Position numbers and translations under genes: made by a program
Notes under the pieces: generated by a model
Databases searched by the model: none
What the model was told of the DNA's origin: nothing
The model's input: the letters and a program-made list of their open reading frames with translations, nothing else
Assembly (NCBI GenBank): GCA_016218575.1
Contig: JACRDN010000023.1
Span: 100,929-164,928 of the forward strand
Length of the DNA: 64,000 bases
Source of the DNA: Elusimicrobiota bacterium
GTDB taxonomy: Bacteria > Elusimicrobiota > Elusimicrobia > UBA1565 > UBA9628
Direction: 5' to 3'
Shown here: piece after piece, positions 43,992 to 53,255 of the stretch
Position numbering within the stretch: position 1 is the first letter of the stretch
How the letters are laid out: each line of letters starts with the position of its first letter

Positions 43992-45256
43992 AAAAATTCA
44001 CCTTGAACTACACCGAGGATTTCACGAGGGCGCGGGAGGAGTTCCTCCTGCCCGCGGGCTGGAAGGCGAGTGTTTTCAACATGATGGGCGCGCCCAAGAT
44101 GGCCCCCGCCGCGGTCGGCCGAGCGCTGACCCAGGGCCTGCGCCAGCGCCTCTCCAAGGCCCCGGAGAACGCCCGCAAGACGGTCGCGGTGGCGGTCGAG
44201 GACATCCGCAGGCCCTTGAAGCTTGCCCCCGCCCTTGAGCCGATCGCGGCCGAGCTCTTGAGCCTGGGGTTTGCGCGCGAAAACATTCGTTTCGTGATCG
44301 CTCTGGGCTGCCACGCCCCCATGATGCGCCTGGAGCAGATCAAGAAGTACGGCCGGCGCATGGCCGAGGGCTTCCGCTTCGAGAACCACAACCCGTTCCA
44401 GAACTGCGCCAAGGTCTCGGGCCGGATGTTCGAGGTGGACGTGGCCTTGAACCGGACCATGGTCGAGGCCGACGTCAGGATTTTGGTGGGGTCGGTGATG
44501 CCCCACGGCTACATGGGTTTTAGCGGCGGGGCCAAGCTCGTCGTTCCCGGCCTCTCCCACATAGACACCTTGGAGTCCCAGCACCTCTACGCCGTGCACA
44601 AGGGCAAGATCAATCAGATCGAGGGCAACGAGGCCCGCTCCAACGCCGAGGCCATCGCCGAGGGTCTGGGGGTGGCCTTCGCCGTCTCCTTGGTGGCCAA
44701 CGAGAACGGGGAAATCGCGGGCTGTTTCTCGGGAGACCTCCTCGGGTCCCACCGGCAGGCCATGGAGTTCGCCCGCCGAATCTATCGCACCGAGGCTCCC
44801 CAAGGCCTCTACGACGTCGCGGTCTTGAACGCCTATCCCAAGGACACCGAGATGATCCAGGCCGGCAACGCCTTCAACGCCTTGAAAAGCGAGGCGAGTT
44901 TCCTCGCGCCGGGGGCGAGCGTGGTCGTGGCCTGTGCCTCCTGCCAGGGCACGGGTTTCCACGCTTTGCACCAGCCCGGCGGGCGGGTGTACCGGACCCC
45001 GGTGCCCAAGAAGGGCCTGGTCGGCGAGCGCGAAATCCTCGTGTATTCGCGCTACGCCAATGAGTTCGACTTTTCCATTTCCTTTTGGGAAGGGTACAAG
45101 CTCTTCAAGAGCTGGCCCGTGCTCAAGGCCTACCTCCTCAAGAAGCACGGGGCCAAGGCCTCGCTCGCGGTGTTTCCTTGCGCTTCCTGCCAAATCCTCG
45201 AGAGGCCGCAAAGGGAACTGGAAACCACGGCCCTCCAGGAGGGGGCGATCGCATGA
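43988..45256 (+). CDS. larA: LarA-family nickel-pincer racemase/epimerase
   Basis: 422 residues, the family's usual length. Every residue known to matter in Lactiplantibacillus LarA is present: D72 and R75 in EDIRRP, H109 in GCHAP, H173 in MPHGYMGFSGGAK, K183 (which binds the cofactor) and H199 (nickel ligand) in DTLESQH. The family inverts the configuration of 2-hydroxy acids and some sugar acids using a nickel-pincer nucleotide. Its genes for that cofactor follow at 47032-49207. The coupling by ATGA to both the ligase and the acyltransferase is unusual and suggests that its product or substrate is the acyl group used by them. Confidence 0.9.
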   Translation: MKKFTLNYTEDFTRAREEFLLPAGWKASVFNMMGAPKMAPAAVGRALTQGLRQRLSKAPENARKTVAVAVEDIRRPLKLAPALEPIAAELLSLGFARENIRFVIALGCHAPMMRLEQIKKYGRRMAEGFRFENHNPFQNCAKVSGRMFEVDVALNRTMVEADVRILVGSVMPHGYMGFSGGAKLVVPGLSHIDTLESQHLYAVHKGKINQIEGNEARSNAEAIAEGLGVAFAVSLVANENGEIAGCFSGDLLGSHRQAMEFARRIYRTEAPQGLYDVAVLNAYPKDTEMIQAGNAFNALKSEASFLAPGASVVVACASCQGTGFHALHQPGGRVYRTPVPKKGLVGEREILVYSRYANEFDFSISFWEGYKLFKSWPVLKAYLLKKHGAKASLAVFPCASCQILERPQRELETTALQEGAIA

Positions 45257-45885
45257 GAAGCAAGGCCCGGCGCAAGGCGGTGGTGGTCGGGGCGGGGGAC
45301 AACGGCCGCAGCCTCCTCAACATCCTACGCCTCACCGGGGCCGAGGTCCTGGGATTCCTGGACGACGCGCGGCGCGGGGAGGTCGAGGGCCTGCCCATCC
45401 TGGGGCCCATGGAGTGGCTCTCCGGCAAGGGGGAAATCGAATGCGCCGTGGGCATCGCCTCCTCGGCCGCCCGCAAGGCCGTGGTCGGGCGCCTGCGGCT
45501 CTTAGGCGCTTCGTTTTTGACCGTGATCCATCCCGCGGCGATTCTTTCCCCGGGGGTTAAGCTGGGCCAGGGCGTCTTTGTGAATGCCGGGGCCATCGTG
45601 GTCCACAACGCGAGCTTGGGGGACTTCTCCAATGTGAATCTCGCGTGCACGGTGGGGCATGACTGCGTACTCGAGAGCTACGTCACCTTGAGCCCGGGGG
45701 TCAACATCGGGGGGAGGGCCGTCCTCCGGGAAGGGGTTTTCGCGGGGCTCAACGCCGCCATCAACCAGGACGTGGAGATCGGGGCCTGGACCAAGGTCGC
45801 GCTCGGCGCGGCGGTGATGAAGTCCGTGGGACCCGGGAAAATCGTCGCCGGAAACCCCGCCCGGGTCATGGGGTTTGTCGAGTGA
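45253..45885 (+). CDS. NeuD/PglD-type sugar acyltransferase (left-handed beta-helix)
   Basis: 210 residues from the ATG at 45253. The N-terminal Rossmann-like unit (AVVVGAGDNGRSLLNILR) and hexapeptide repeats (ILSPGVKLGQGVFVNAGAIV onward) are those of NeuD/PglD. NLACTVGHDC carries the catalytic His. Such enzymes N-acetylate the 4-amino group of UDP-linked amino sugars. Here the carrier protein and ligase suggest that the donor may be an acyl-ACP rather than acetyl-CoA. Confidence 0.88.
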   Translation: MRSKARRKAVVVGAGDNGRSLLNILRLTGAEVLGFLDDARRGEVEGLPILGPMEWLSGKGEIECAVGIASSAARKAVVGRLRLLGASFLTVIHPAAILSPGVKLGQGVFVNAGAIVVHNASLGDFSNVNLACTVGHDCVLESYVTLSPGVNIGGRAVLREGVFAGLNAAINQDVEIGAWTKVALGAAVMKSVGPGKIVAGNPARVMGFVE

Positions 45886-47039
45886 AACGATCCATCGGCG
45901 TGGTCACGGGCTCCCGGGCTGAGTACGGCATTCTGAGGCCTCTCTTGGAGGCGATCCGGAATAGTCGGGACCTGGCCTTGCGGCTCTATGTTACGGGAGC
46001 TCATCTCTCCCCGCGTTTCGGGTCTACCGTGCGGGAGATAGAGAAAGACGGCTTTCCCATATCGGAGAAAGTCCCGATCTTGAGCGCGGGGGCGCTTTCT
46101 CCGAGTGCTGTGGCCGCGGCTTTTTCCCGGGCCGTGTCCGGGTTCTCCAAGGTTTTTGAAAAGAAAAGTCCCGATCTCCTGCTTCTGCTGGGCGACCGCT
46201 ACGAGATGCTGGCGGCCGGAGTCGCGGCCATGCTCCATCAAGTCGTGATCGCGCATGTCTCGGGAGGCAAGACCACCCAGGGGAGCATGGACGAGTCCAT
46301 CCGCCACTCCTTGACCAAGCTCAGCCATTACCATTTCACCCACGCCGAGGAATACCGCCGGCGTATCATCCGAATGGGGGAGGCTCCCTCCCGGGTTTTT
46401 GCCTACGGCTCGCCCTTGGTGGACGGGATCGCGGATTTAAATCCCATGAGCCTCGAGGAGCTACGCCGGCAGAAGGGCCTCGAGACGCTTGAGGCCGGGG
46501 CTCTGGTGGTGCTGTATCATCCCGAAACCTTGGAGACATCCTCCCCCGAGGCGCAAATCGCCGAAGTCTTGGAGGGCCTTGCGGGCGTCGAGCGCCAGAA
46601 AGTATTCTTCTATCCCAACGCGGATGTGGGGAGTGCGGCGGTGATCGCAGCACTTGAGCGCTGGGCCCGGGGCCGGGGCGACGCCCTCCTCGTCAAGAAT
46701 CTTTCCCGCCGCGCTTTCTTGAGCGTCCTCAAGCTCTCCGGCGCTTTGGTCGGAAACTCTTCCTGCGGTGTTACCGACACCCCCACCCTCGGGGTGCCGG
46801 CGGTCAATGTCGGGGACCGCCAGAAGGGAATGGTGAAGGCCCGCAATATCCTCGACTGTCCTTGCCGGGCCGCGGCCATCCGGGCCGCGCTCAAGAGGGC
46901 GTTGAGCCGGGCTTTCAGAAGGTCTTGCGCCGGGCTCAAAAATCCCTACGGCGACGGCCGTTCCGTGGCCCGTATCGCGCGCAAGCTGGGAGAGCTTCCC
47001 TTGGATGGGGCCGTCTTAAAGAAAGTTTTTCATGATTAA
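45882..47039 (+). CDS. Hydrolysing NDP-sugar 2-epimerase (NeuC-like), second copy
   Basis: 385 residues starting at GTG 45882 (GTGA overlap). SIGVVTGSRAEYGILRPLLE is the NeuC/WecB signature, HVSGGKTTQGSMDESIRHSLTKLSH the active site, and VGNSSCGVTDTPTLGVPAVNVGDRQKG the nucleotide-binding end. It releases and epimerises the acylated amino sugar for NeuB at 40020. It is followed with an 8-base overlap by larB. Confidence 0.9.
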   Translation: MKRSIGVVTGSRAEYGILRPLLEAIRNSRDLALRLYVTGAHLSPRFGSTVREIEKDGFPISEKVPILSAGALSPSAVAAAFSRAVSGFSKVFEKKSPDLLLLLGDRYEMLAAGVAAMLHQVVIAHVSGGKTTQGSMDESIRHSLTKLSHYHFTHAEEYRRRIIRMGEAPSRVFAYGSPLVDGIADLNPMSLEELRRQKGLETLEAGALVVLYHPETLETSSPEAQIAEVLEGLAGVERQKVFFYPNADVGSAAVIAALERWARGRGDALLVKNLSRRAFLSVLKLSGALVGNSSCGVTDTPTLGVPAVNVGDRQKGMVKARNILDCPCRAAAIRAALKRALSRAFRRSCAGLKNPYGDGRSVARIARKLGELPLDGAVLKKVFHD

Positions 47040-47706
47040 GTGCCGGGATCTGGGGTTCGCCAAGATAGACCATGACCGGGTCCGGCGCCGGGGATTCCCC
47101 GAGGCCGTGTTCGGCCCGGGAAAGACCCCCGAGGAGATCCGCGCCGTCGCGCGCGAGATCGCCCGCCGCGGCGACCCCGTGATCGTGACAAAGACTACTA
47201 TGAGGGCATTTCTTTACGTTAAAAAGAAATGCCCGACCGCGGTCTGGCATGAAAAGCCAAAGCTTATTGCCATACCGGCCGCAAAGGCCGCCGCGGCCCC
47301 CGCGGGGGCCGCGGCGGTGCTGACGGCCGGGACCTCGGACATCGCCGTCGCCGAGGAGGCCGCGGTCACTTTGGAAACCTTCGGCTTCCGGGCTTTGCGC
47401 CTCTACGACGTGGGAGTGGCCGGCCTGCACAGGCTCCTCGACCGGCGGCACGTCCTCGACGAGGCCGGGGTCGTGGTGGTGGCGGCGGGCATGGACGGGG
47501 CCTTGCCGAGCGTTACGGCCGGGCTATGCCGCCAGCCGGTGATCTCGGTGCCCACGAGTGTCGGCTACGGGGCCTCCTTTAAAGGAATGACGGCGCTTCT
47601 TTCCATGATGAATTCCTGCTCTCCCGGGGTGGCCGTGGTCAACATAGACAACGGCTTCGGGGCGGGATATTTGGCGGCCTCGATTTTGAGCGTCGGCCGG
47701 CGATGA
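47032..47706 (+). CDS. larB: LarB, nickel-pincer cofactor carboxylase/hydrolase
   Basis: 224 residues. VLTAGTSDIAVAEEAAVTLE, AGMDGALPSVTAGL and PVISVPTSVGYGASFKGMTALLSMMNS are the PurE-like catalytic half of LarB, which carboxylates nicotinic acid adenine dinucleotide. The N-terminal region has two variable stretches made of palindromes (47204-47234 and 47288-47317), the second giving an alanine-rich loop. Both leave the frame intact. Confidence 0.9.
   Translation: MIKCRDLGFAKIDHDRVRRRGFPEAVFGPGKTPEEIRAVAREIARRGDPVIVTKTTMRAFLYVKKKCPTAVWHEKPKLIAIPAAKAAAAPAGAAAVLTAGTSDIAVAEEAAVTLETFGFRALRLYDVGVAGLHRLLDRRHVLDEAGVVVVAAGMDGALPSVTAGLCRQPVISVPTSVGYGASFKGMTALLSMMNSCSPGVAVVNIDNGFGAGYLAASILSVGRR
47204..47234. 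repeat. Perfect 12-bp inverted repeat inside larB
   Basis: GGGCATTTCTTT (47204-47215) and AAAGAAATGCCC (47223-47234) pair around a 7-base loop. It is coding for MRAFLYVKKKCP. Confidence 0.85.
47288..47317. repeat. 30-bp perfect GC-only palindrome inside larB
   Basis: Bases 47288-47302 are the exact reverse complement of 47303-47317 with no loop. It encodes the AAAAPAGAAA-rich stretch before the conserved LTAGTSD. A palindrome of only C and G bases could also come from slippage. Confidence 0.85.
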
Positions 47707-48406
47707 GGCTCGCCTACTTCGACTGCCTGGAGGGAGCCAGCGGCTCGCTTTTCCTATCGAGCCTGGTGGACGCCGGGGCCGAGATCAAGGCCGTCGAGAG
47801 GGGCCTCCAGGGCACGGCTCTGGGCGCGGTCAGACTCAAGGCCGCGCCCAGGAAGGCCGGCAGTCTTCGCGCTCTGGAGGTTTTGGTCCAGGCGAGATCA
47901 GGCCCAAGCCGGCGTTCCTTGAAGGAAGTGCTGAGCATCGTGGACGAGGCTCGTCTGCCCGGGCCTGTTAGGACCCGGGCTCTGGCGGTCTACGGGCTTC
48001 TGGGAAAGGCCGAGGCCCGCGCGCACGGCGCTTGCTTGGATGAGGTCCACTTCCACGAGTTGGGCCGGGCCCGGTCCATCGCCGGGGTTCTTGGAACCTT
48101 ACTGGCCCTACACCAGTTGAAGGTGGGTCGAGTCTTCTTATCGCGCCTGGCTTTGGGGGAAGGTCGGATCAAAACCGCCCATGGCGAGATCCCCTCCCCG
48201 GCCCCCGCGGCCCTGGAGCTCATGAAGGGCCTGCCGCTCAAAGGAGGGGCGCGGGCCGCCGAGCCCGTCACTCCCACGGGAGCGGCCTTGATCCGGGCCC
48301 TCGCCTCGCGCTGGGGGCCTCCGCCGCGGATGACTTTTGAGGCCTCCGGCTATGGGGGGGACTCCTCGGGAGAGCGCTTCGTCCGGGTGCTGGTGGGAAG
48401 GATGGG

Positions 48407-48410
<4 letters not shown>
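47703..48410 (+). CDS. larC: LarC, N-terminal (LarC1-like) half only
   Basis: 235 residues; full LarC is about 400. YFDCLEGASG, EVHFHELG, HGEIPSPAPAALELMKGLP and TPTGAALIRALA are LarC1 landmarks. The normally conserved GISGDM and VDSIVD read GASGSL and ARSIAG, so key acidic positions are gone. The C-terminal LarC2 domain, which in known LarC binds CTP and inserts nickel, is absent, and the gene stops at the usual boundary between the two. In Lactiplantibacillus the two halves are joined by a programmed frameshift; no larC2 is seen downstream. Confidence 0.8.
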
Positions 48411-49201
<791 letters not shown>

Positions 49202-49207
<6 letters not shown>

Positions 49208-50077
49208 CGCGCTCCATAACTGCCGCAGCCAGCCCAAGACGATTGGATCTTTGGCGATCAGGCGCACGGTCTGTCGGCAGTAATAGGGGCAGCCGGATAT
49301 CTTGAGGGGGATCAATCCCGCGCTGGCGACCAAATAGCCAGGCAAATATCCCAGGGCAAGGCCCTCGCGGATCAAATTTTCCATGAGTCTGAGGCTGGAT
49401 GCCTTGTACTTGATGCGCCTGGGGAATTTGTCGTCGCGCCAGCCGTCGGCTGAAGAGGATTTTGAAATCCTGCCGAGGATCGCCGAGTCCGATGACACGA
49501 ATGGATGCTTGAGCACTTCTTGTATTGGAATTGTTCCGCGGACGCCGAAGCGCTTCACCAGCGGATGTCTGGGTGAGGCGCAGGTTTGGAATGTCACTGT
49601 TTCCAGCGTCTTGCTGAGCGCGCCGGCTGGCGGCTCGGCGGCGATCAGCGCCAATTGCGCCTCGCCGTCTAGGACCTGTTCCGCCGCCTTGCTCTCCGAG
49701 CGAATCCAGTACTGAATGCGGGCTTCTGGAAATAACGCCGAGATATTTTTTGCCAGCGCGATCCCATAGAAGGCTTGCAGGATTTCCTCGGAGCTGATGT
49801 GGATGTTAACGGCGCCGACGCTCTTTCCGGCGAGTTCGAAGCGCACGTCCTCCTCCAGTTGAAGAAGTTCGGTCGCCCGTTGCTTGAGGATGAGACCTTC
49901 AGGAGTGAGCTTGATGCCCCGGCCCACCTTGAAGAACAATGGGGTCTTAAGTTCCCGCTCCAGTCGGGAGATCGCCTTGCTGAGGGATCCAGGGGAGACA
50001 TGGACCGCCTCGGCGGCCCGCCGGAGATTCTCATGCTGGGCCGCTGCTGTGAAGTACCTCAGTTCAAACGTTTCCAT
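49202..50077 (-). CDS. LysR-family transcriptional regulator
   Basis: 291 residues. The N-terminal winged helix is plain: LRYFTAAAQHENLRRAAEAVHVSPGSLSKAISRLE, and LFFKVGRGIKLTPEG. The C-terminal part is the periplasmic-binding-like effector domain. It is transcribed divergently from the flavin oxidoreductase gene, with a 54-base shared gap that contains a symmetric AT-rich site, the usual LysR pattern of autoregulation and activation. Confidence 0.9.
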
Positions 50078-50110
50078 AAAAGAAATATATGATGAATTAT
50101 ATTTTCTTTT
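50078..50110. promoter_or_regulatory. Candidate LysR operator in the divergent gap
   Basis: AAAAGAAATATAT at 50078-50090 and ATATTTTCTTTT at 50099-50110 are near-perfect inverted arms. The site lies directly before the regulator ATG, and 21 bases before the ATG of the flavin oxidoreductase gene. Confidence 0.5.
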
Positions 50111-50131
50111 AAGGGAACAGTCTAATGGGGC

Positions 50132-51190
50132 ATGATATCAGCCATGAACCAAGAAATCTTGAATCGTTTCTCGCCTTACCGCTTCACCGGAGGCAAGACC
50201 GCCAAGAATCGAGTGGTCGTGCCGCCGATGTGCTCGCAGACGGCTGATGCGCGCGGCAACGCCACCCCCGCCACGATCGAGCATTATGCCAAGCTGGCTC
50301 AATCCGGAGCGGGGATCGTCTTCGTCGAGTATTCATTCGTCCATTCATCGGGCAAGGGCGAGGATGCCCAGTTGGCCGCCGATTCCGACGCTAATATAGA
50401 TGGGCTCTCGGAAATCGCCGCCGCTATCCGCCGGAGCGGAGCCTTGGCTGGCCTCCAGCTGGTGCATGTGGGAGGCAAGACGCTAAAGGCCTTGACCGGG
50501 CGCGAGCCAATGTCGCCTAGCGGCGTCCGAGTCCCCGTGAAGGGCTGGGAGCCGGACGGTTCCGTTGAGATGACTCTCGCGGACATTGGGTTGTGGATTA
50601 GGTGGTTTACCAACGCGGCGCTTAGGGCCCGGGCGGCGGGCTTCGATATCGTGGAGTTGCACGCGGCGCATGGCTATGGCCTCAATCAGTGGCTTTCCCC
50701 CTTAACCAACATGAGAACTGATGGGTACGGTGGAAGTATGGCAGGCAGGGGGCGCATGCTGTTTGAAATTATCGAGTCCATCAAGGCGGCGGCCCCGGAA
50801 TCGTTATTGGCGGTCCGCCTTCCGGGCCAGGACCACATGGAAGGCGGGCTGACGACGGCGGATATGGGCTGGCTCGTGCGCCGGCTCGAGAGCCTCGGCC
50901 TGGACTTGATAGACGTGTCCTCCGGCATCGGAGGCTGGCGACGCCCTGAGGGGCGGCTGGGGGAGGGCTACCTGGTCAACGATGCGGCGGCTCTTAAGGC
51001 CTTCACGACCTTGCCCGTCGTTGGGGTGGGCGGAATCGAATCGGGCGGGTTCATTGACCAGATCATCGCCGAGGGCCGCGTTGATTTCGCCGCGGTGGGG
51101 CGGGCGATCCTTCGCGATCCGTATGCCTGGGGGCAAGATCATTTGAGTGGAGTCAAAGTGACTGCTATCATGGAGGGAGCTTATGTTTGA
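50132..51190 (+). CDS. Old-yellow-enzyme-family NADH:flavin oxidoreductase
   Basis: 352 residues; ATG at 50132 or 50144. FKNRVVV-type start (KNRVVVPPMCSQTA), QLVHVGGK, ELHAAHGYGLNQWLSPLTNMRTDGYGG (FMN and substrate site, with H-A-A-H) and VGVGGIESGG are conserved. These enzymes reduce activated C=C bonds with FMN. It starts a LysR-adjacent operon with a VOC protein (8-base overlap) and an EamA transporter. Confidence 0.9.
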   Translation: MISAMNQEILNRFSPYRFTGGKTAKNRVVVPPMCSQTADARGNATPATIEHYAKLAQSGAGIVFVEYSFVHSSGKGEDAQLAADSDANIDGLSEIAAAIRRSGALAGLQLVHVGGKTLKALTGREPMSPSGVRVPVKGWEPDGSVEMTLADIGLWIRWFTNAALRARAAGFDIVELHAAHGYGLNQWLSPLTNMRTDGYGGSMAGRGRMLFEIIESIKAAAPESLLAVRLPGQDHMEGGLTTADMGWLVRRLESLGLDLIDVSSGIGGWRRPEGRLGEGYLVNDAAALKAFTTLPVVGVGGIESGGFIDQIIAEGRVDFAAVGRAILRDPYAWGQDHLSGVKVTAIMEGAYV

Positions 51191-51611
51191 TATTTGGCAT
51201 TTAGGACTGCCGGTGCGAAGTCTCGAGGAATCCATTCGCTTCTACGTGAATGGCCTTGGATTCCAGCTGCTTGGCTATTATGACGCCGACCGCTATCGCA
51301 TCGCATTCGCCCGCGTCCCCGGAGGAACTTTCACTTTGGAGTTCCTTGAATTTCGCAACGTCACGGAGGGAGAGCCCGCCAAGCGGCCGGATCACCTGGC
51401 CTTCGAGGTCGCCGACCTGGAGGATTTCCGCGAGAGGCTGACCCAAAACGGCCTTTTCAAGGACGTGCCCGCGATCGCCATCTCGAATGATGGATTGCGC
51501 AAATTCGCGGTCACGGACCCGGACGGTGTGCCGGTACAATTCTACCAGGGGCGTTCCAACTTCGATCGTTTGATCGCGCCCACGGCGATTCCGGCGGCCC
51601 CTGTCAGATGA
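51183..51611 (+). CDS. VOC/glyoxalase-fold protein
   Basis: 142 residues. FDIWHLGLPVRSLEESIRFYVNGLGFQLLG and DHLAFEVADLEDFRERL form the two halves of the vicinal-oxygen-chelate fold; AVTDPDGVPVQFYQ closes it. Metal ligands at His6-type and Glu positions look possible. It is probably a lyase or dioxygenase-like enzyme in the same small-molecule pathway as the neighbouring flavin enzyme. Confidence 0.85.
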   Translation: MFDIWHLGLPVRSLEESIRFYVNGLGFQLLGYYDADRYRIAFARVPGGTFTLEFLEFRNVTEGEPAKRPDHLAFEVADLEDFRERLTQNGLFKDVPAIAISNDGLRKFAVTDPDGVPVQFYQGRSNFDRLIAPTAIPAAPVR

Positions 51612-52522
51612 GCGTCCGGGTGGAATTGAGATCCACGCTCGCCTTCGCGCTCGTCTATTTCTTTTGGGGGTCCACTTACCTCGGCATACGCATAGCGGTC
51701 GAGCACATTCCGCCGGGGCTCATGTGCGCGGTCCGCTTCCTGATCGCTGGCCTGTCCATGCTGGGTTGGTGCGCCGCCTCGGGCAAGAGGCTCCGCTACG
51801 GCGGGGAACAGCTCCTCCGCCTGGCCGTTATCGGCCTGCTTTTGCTCATGGGGGGAAACCTGACTTTGTCCTACGCCGAGAGAGTGGTGCCGTCTGGCTA
51901 CGCGTCCCTCATCGTGGCCAGCACCCCGCTTTGGTTCGTGGTTCTGGATTCCCTGCTACTCGGCCACCGCGTGACGGGGCGCGCCCTTCTCGGCTTGGGA
52001 TCGGGAATCGCCGGCATCGCGGTGCTCCTCTGGCCCAAGCTCGCGGCGGCCGATGTCCTGGAAGCCAGGCAGCTATGGTGGTCGCTGGGGCTCTTGGGAG
52101 GCTCGTTTAGCTGGGCGCTGGGCTCGATCCTGTCCAAGCGCTGGCAAGCCGCGCGGGGGGACCTCCTCGGGGCCGCGGCCTGGCAGGTGTTCTTCGCGGG
52201 GCTCGGCAACCTGGCCTTCGCCCTGCTGTTCGAGGACGTGGGGCGCGCCGTGTGGACGGCGCGCGGCGCGGGTGCCGTGCTTTACCTGGTGGCGGGCGGG
52301 TCCTGGATCGGCTACACGGCCTATATTTGGCTTCTCAAGCACGTGCCGAGCTCCAAGGTCTCCACGTACGCCTTCGTCAACCCCGTCGTGGCGGTCTTTC
52401 TCGGCTGGCTCTTCGCCCACGAGCGCGTGGACGGCTATATTCTCGCGGGAAGCGCCATCGTGGTCGGCTCCGTGATATTGGTGACTACCGCGGAGGAGCC
52501 CCCGAGCGTCCTAGAGCCCTAA
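51608..52522 (+). CDS. EamA/DMT-family transporter
   Basis: 304 residues with ten predicted membrane helices in two EamA repeats. FFWGSTYLGIRIAVEHIPPG and SYAFVNPVVAVFLGWLF-type segments (TYAFVNPVVAVFLGWL here) are typical. It is likely to export a metabolite or amino acid. It overlaps the VOC gene by 4 bases and ends 12 bases inside the convergent cytidylyltransferase gene. Confidence 0.9.
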   Translation: MSVRVELRSTLAFALVYFFWGSTYLGIRIAVEHIPPGLMCAVRFLIAGLSMLGWCAASGKRLRYGGEQLLRLAVIGLLLLMGGNLTLSYAERVVPSGYASLIVASTPLWFVVLDSLLLGHRVTGRALLGLGSGIAGIAVLLWPKLAAADVLEARQLWWSLGLLGGSFSWALGSILSKRWQAARGDLLGAAAWQVFFAGLGNLAFALLFEDVGRAVWTARGAGAVLYLVAGGSWIGYTAYIWLLKHVPSSKVSTYAFVNPVVAVFLGWLFAHERVDGYILAGSAIVVGSVILVTTAEEPPSVLEP

Positions 52523-53194
52523 GCGCCTCTTGGCCTCATCCCAATCCTCCTGGGTGTCTATGTCCAACGACTCCTCCGGAGCAATCAAGAGGGCCTTGGG
52601 CTTGAGGCTTCGGAAGGAGCGGCGGCTCTTGAGGGTCTCGACCGTGGCCAGATAGATCGAGCCGTCAAGGACGTAGGCTGGCTCGAGCGCCTGGCGCGGG
52701 GCCGGGGGGCGGGGAGGAAGGAAGGGAGAAAGGACGCCGTCTTTGACCTTGTAGCACCACTGCGGATGGTCTTGAGCGGGCACGACCGAGAGCACGCTTT
52801 CCCCTCCGGATTTTCGAAAAAGCTCCACCGCTTTTTTGATGGTCCGCGGCAGACGCAGGGGCGAGGTCGGTTGAAGCAATAGTACCGCCTGGGGAGAGTA
52901 GCCTTTTTTTTCCAGGCGTTCCAAGGCGTCGAGCACCGCGTCCACGACAGCCGCTCGGTCCGTGGAGAGCTTCGCGGGACGCAGCCACGGCGCCTCGGCC
53001 CCGTGGTCCTTGGCGATTCGGGCGATTGCGGGCGAGTCCGTGCTCACCAGGAGCCGGTCAAGGCATTTCGAGGTCAGCCCCGCGCGTATCGTATGCGCGA
53101 CCAAGGGCATCCCGCCCAACAGCCGAGCGTTCTTGCCCGGCAAGCCCTTCGACCCCTTCCGCGCCGGAATGAATCCCAGTATGGTGCCAGTCAT
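52511..53194 (-). CDS. CMP-nonulosonate cytidylyltransferase (NeuA-like), second copy
   Basis: 227 residues. GFIPARKGSKGLPGKNARLLGGMPL is the CTP-binding signature, and LVSTDSPAI, LLQPTSPLR, YVLDGSIYLA and SLDIDTQEDW are conserved. It could activate the product of the cassette at 40020-47039, which has no cytidylyltransferase of its own. The first codons (MTGT) come from the inverted repeat at 53183-53255. Confidence 0.88.
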   Translation of the reverse strand: MTGTILGFIPARKGSKGLPGKNARLLGGMPLVAHTIRAGLTSKCLDRLLVSTDSPAIARIAKDHGAEAPWLRPAKLSTDRAAVVDAVLDALERLEKKGYSPQAVLLLQPTSPLRLPRTIKKAVELFRKSGGESVLSVVPAQDHPQWCYKVKDGVLSPFLPPRPPAPRQALEPAYVLDGSIYLATVETLKSRRSFRSLKPKALLIAPEESLDIDTQEDWDEAKRRLGL

Positions 53195-53255
53195 TTACAT
53201 TCTTAACTAACTTAACTTGAAGTTTAGCAAGTTAAGAATGTAAATGACTGGCACC
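53183..53255. repeat. 26-bp perfect inverted repeat around a 21-base AT-rich spacer
   Basis: GGTGCCAGTCATTTACATTC starts the left arm (53183-53208) and the reverse complement is at 53230-53255; the spacer 53209-53229 itself contains AACTTGAAGTT. The whole gap between two minus-strand genes is filled by it. It gives the start codon of the cytidylyltransferase. It is far more AT-rich than its surroundings, like a REP/MITE-type element, and may also be a terminator. Confidence 0.85.
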
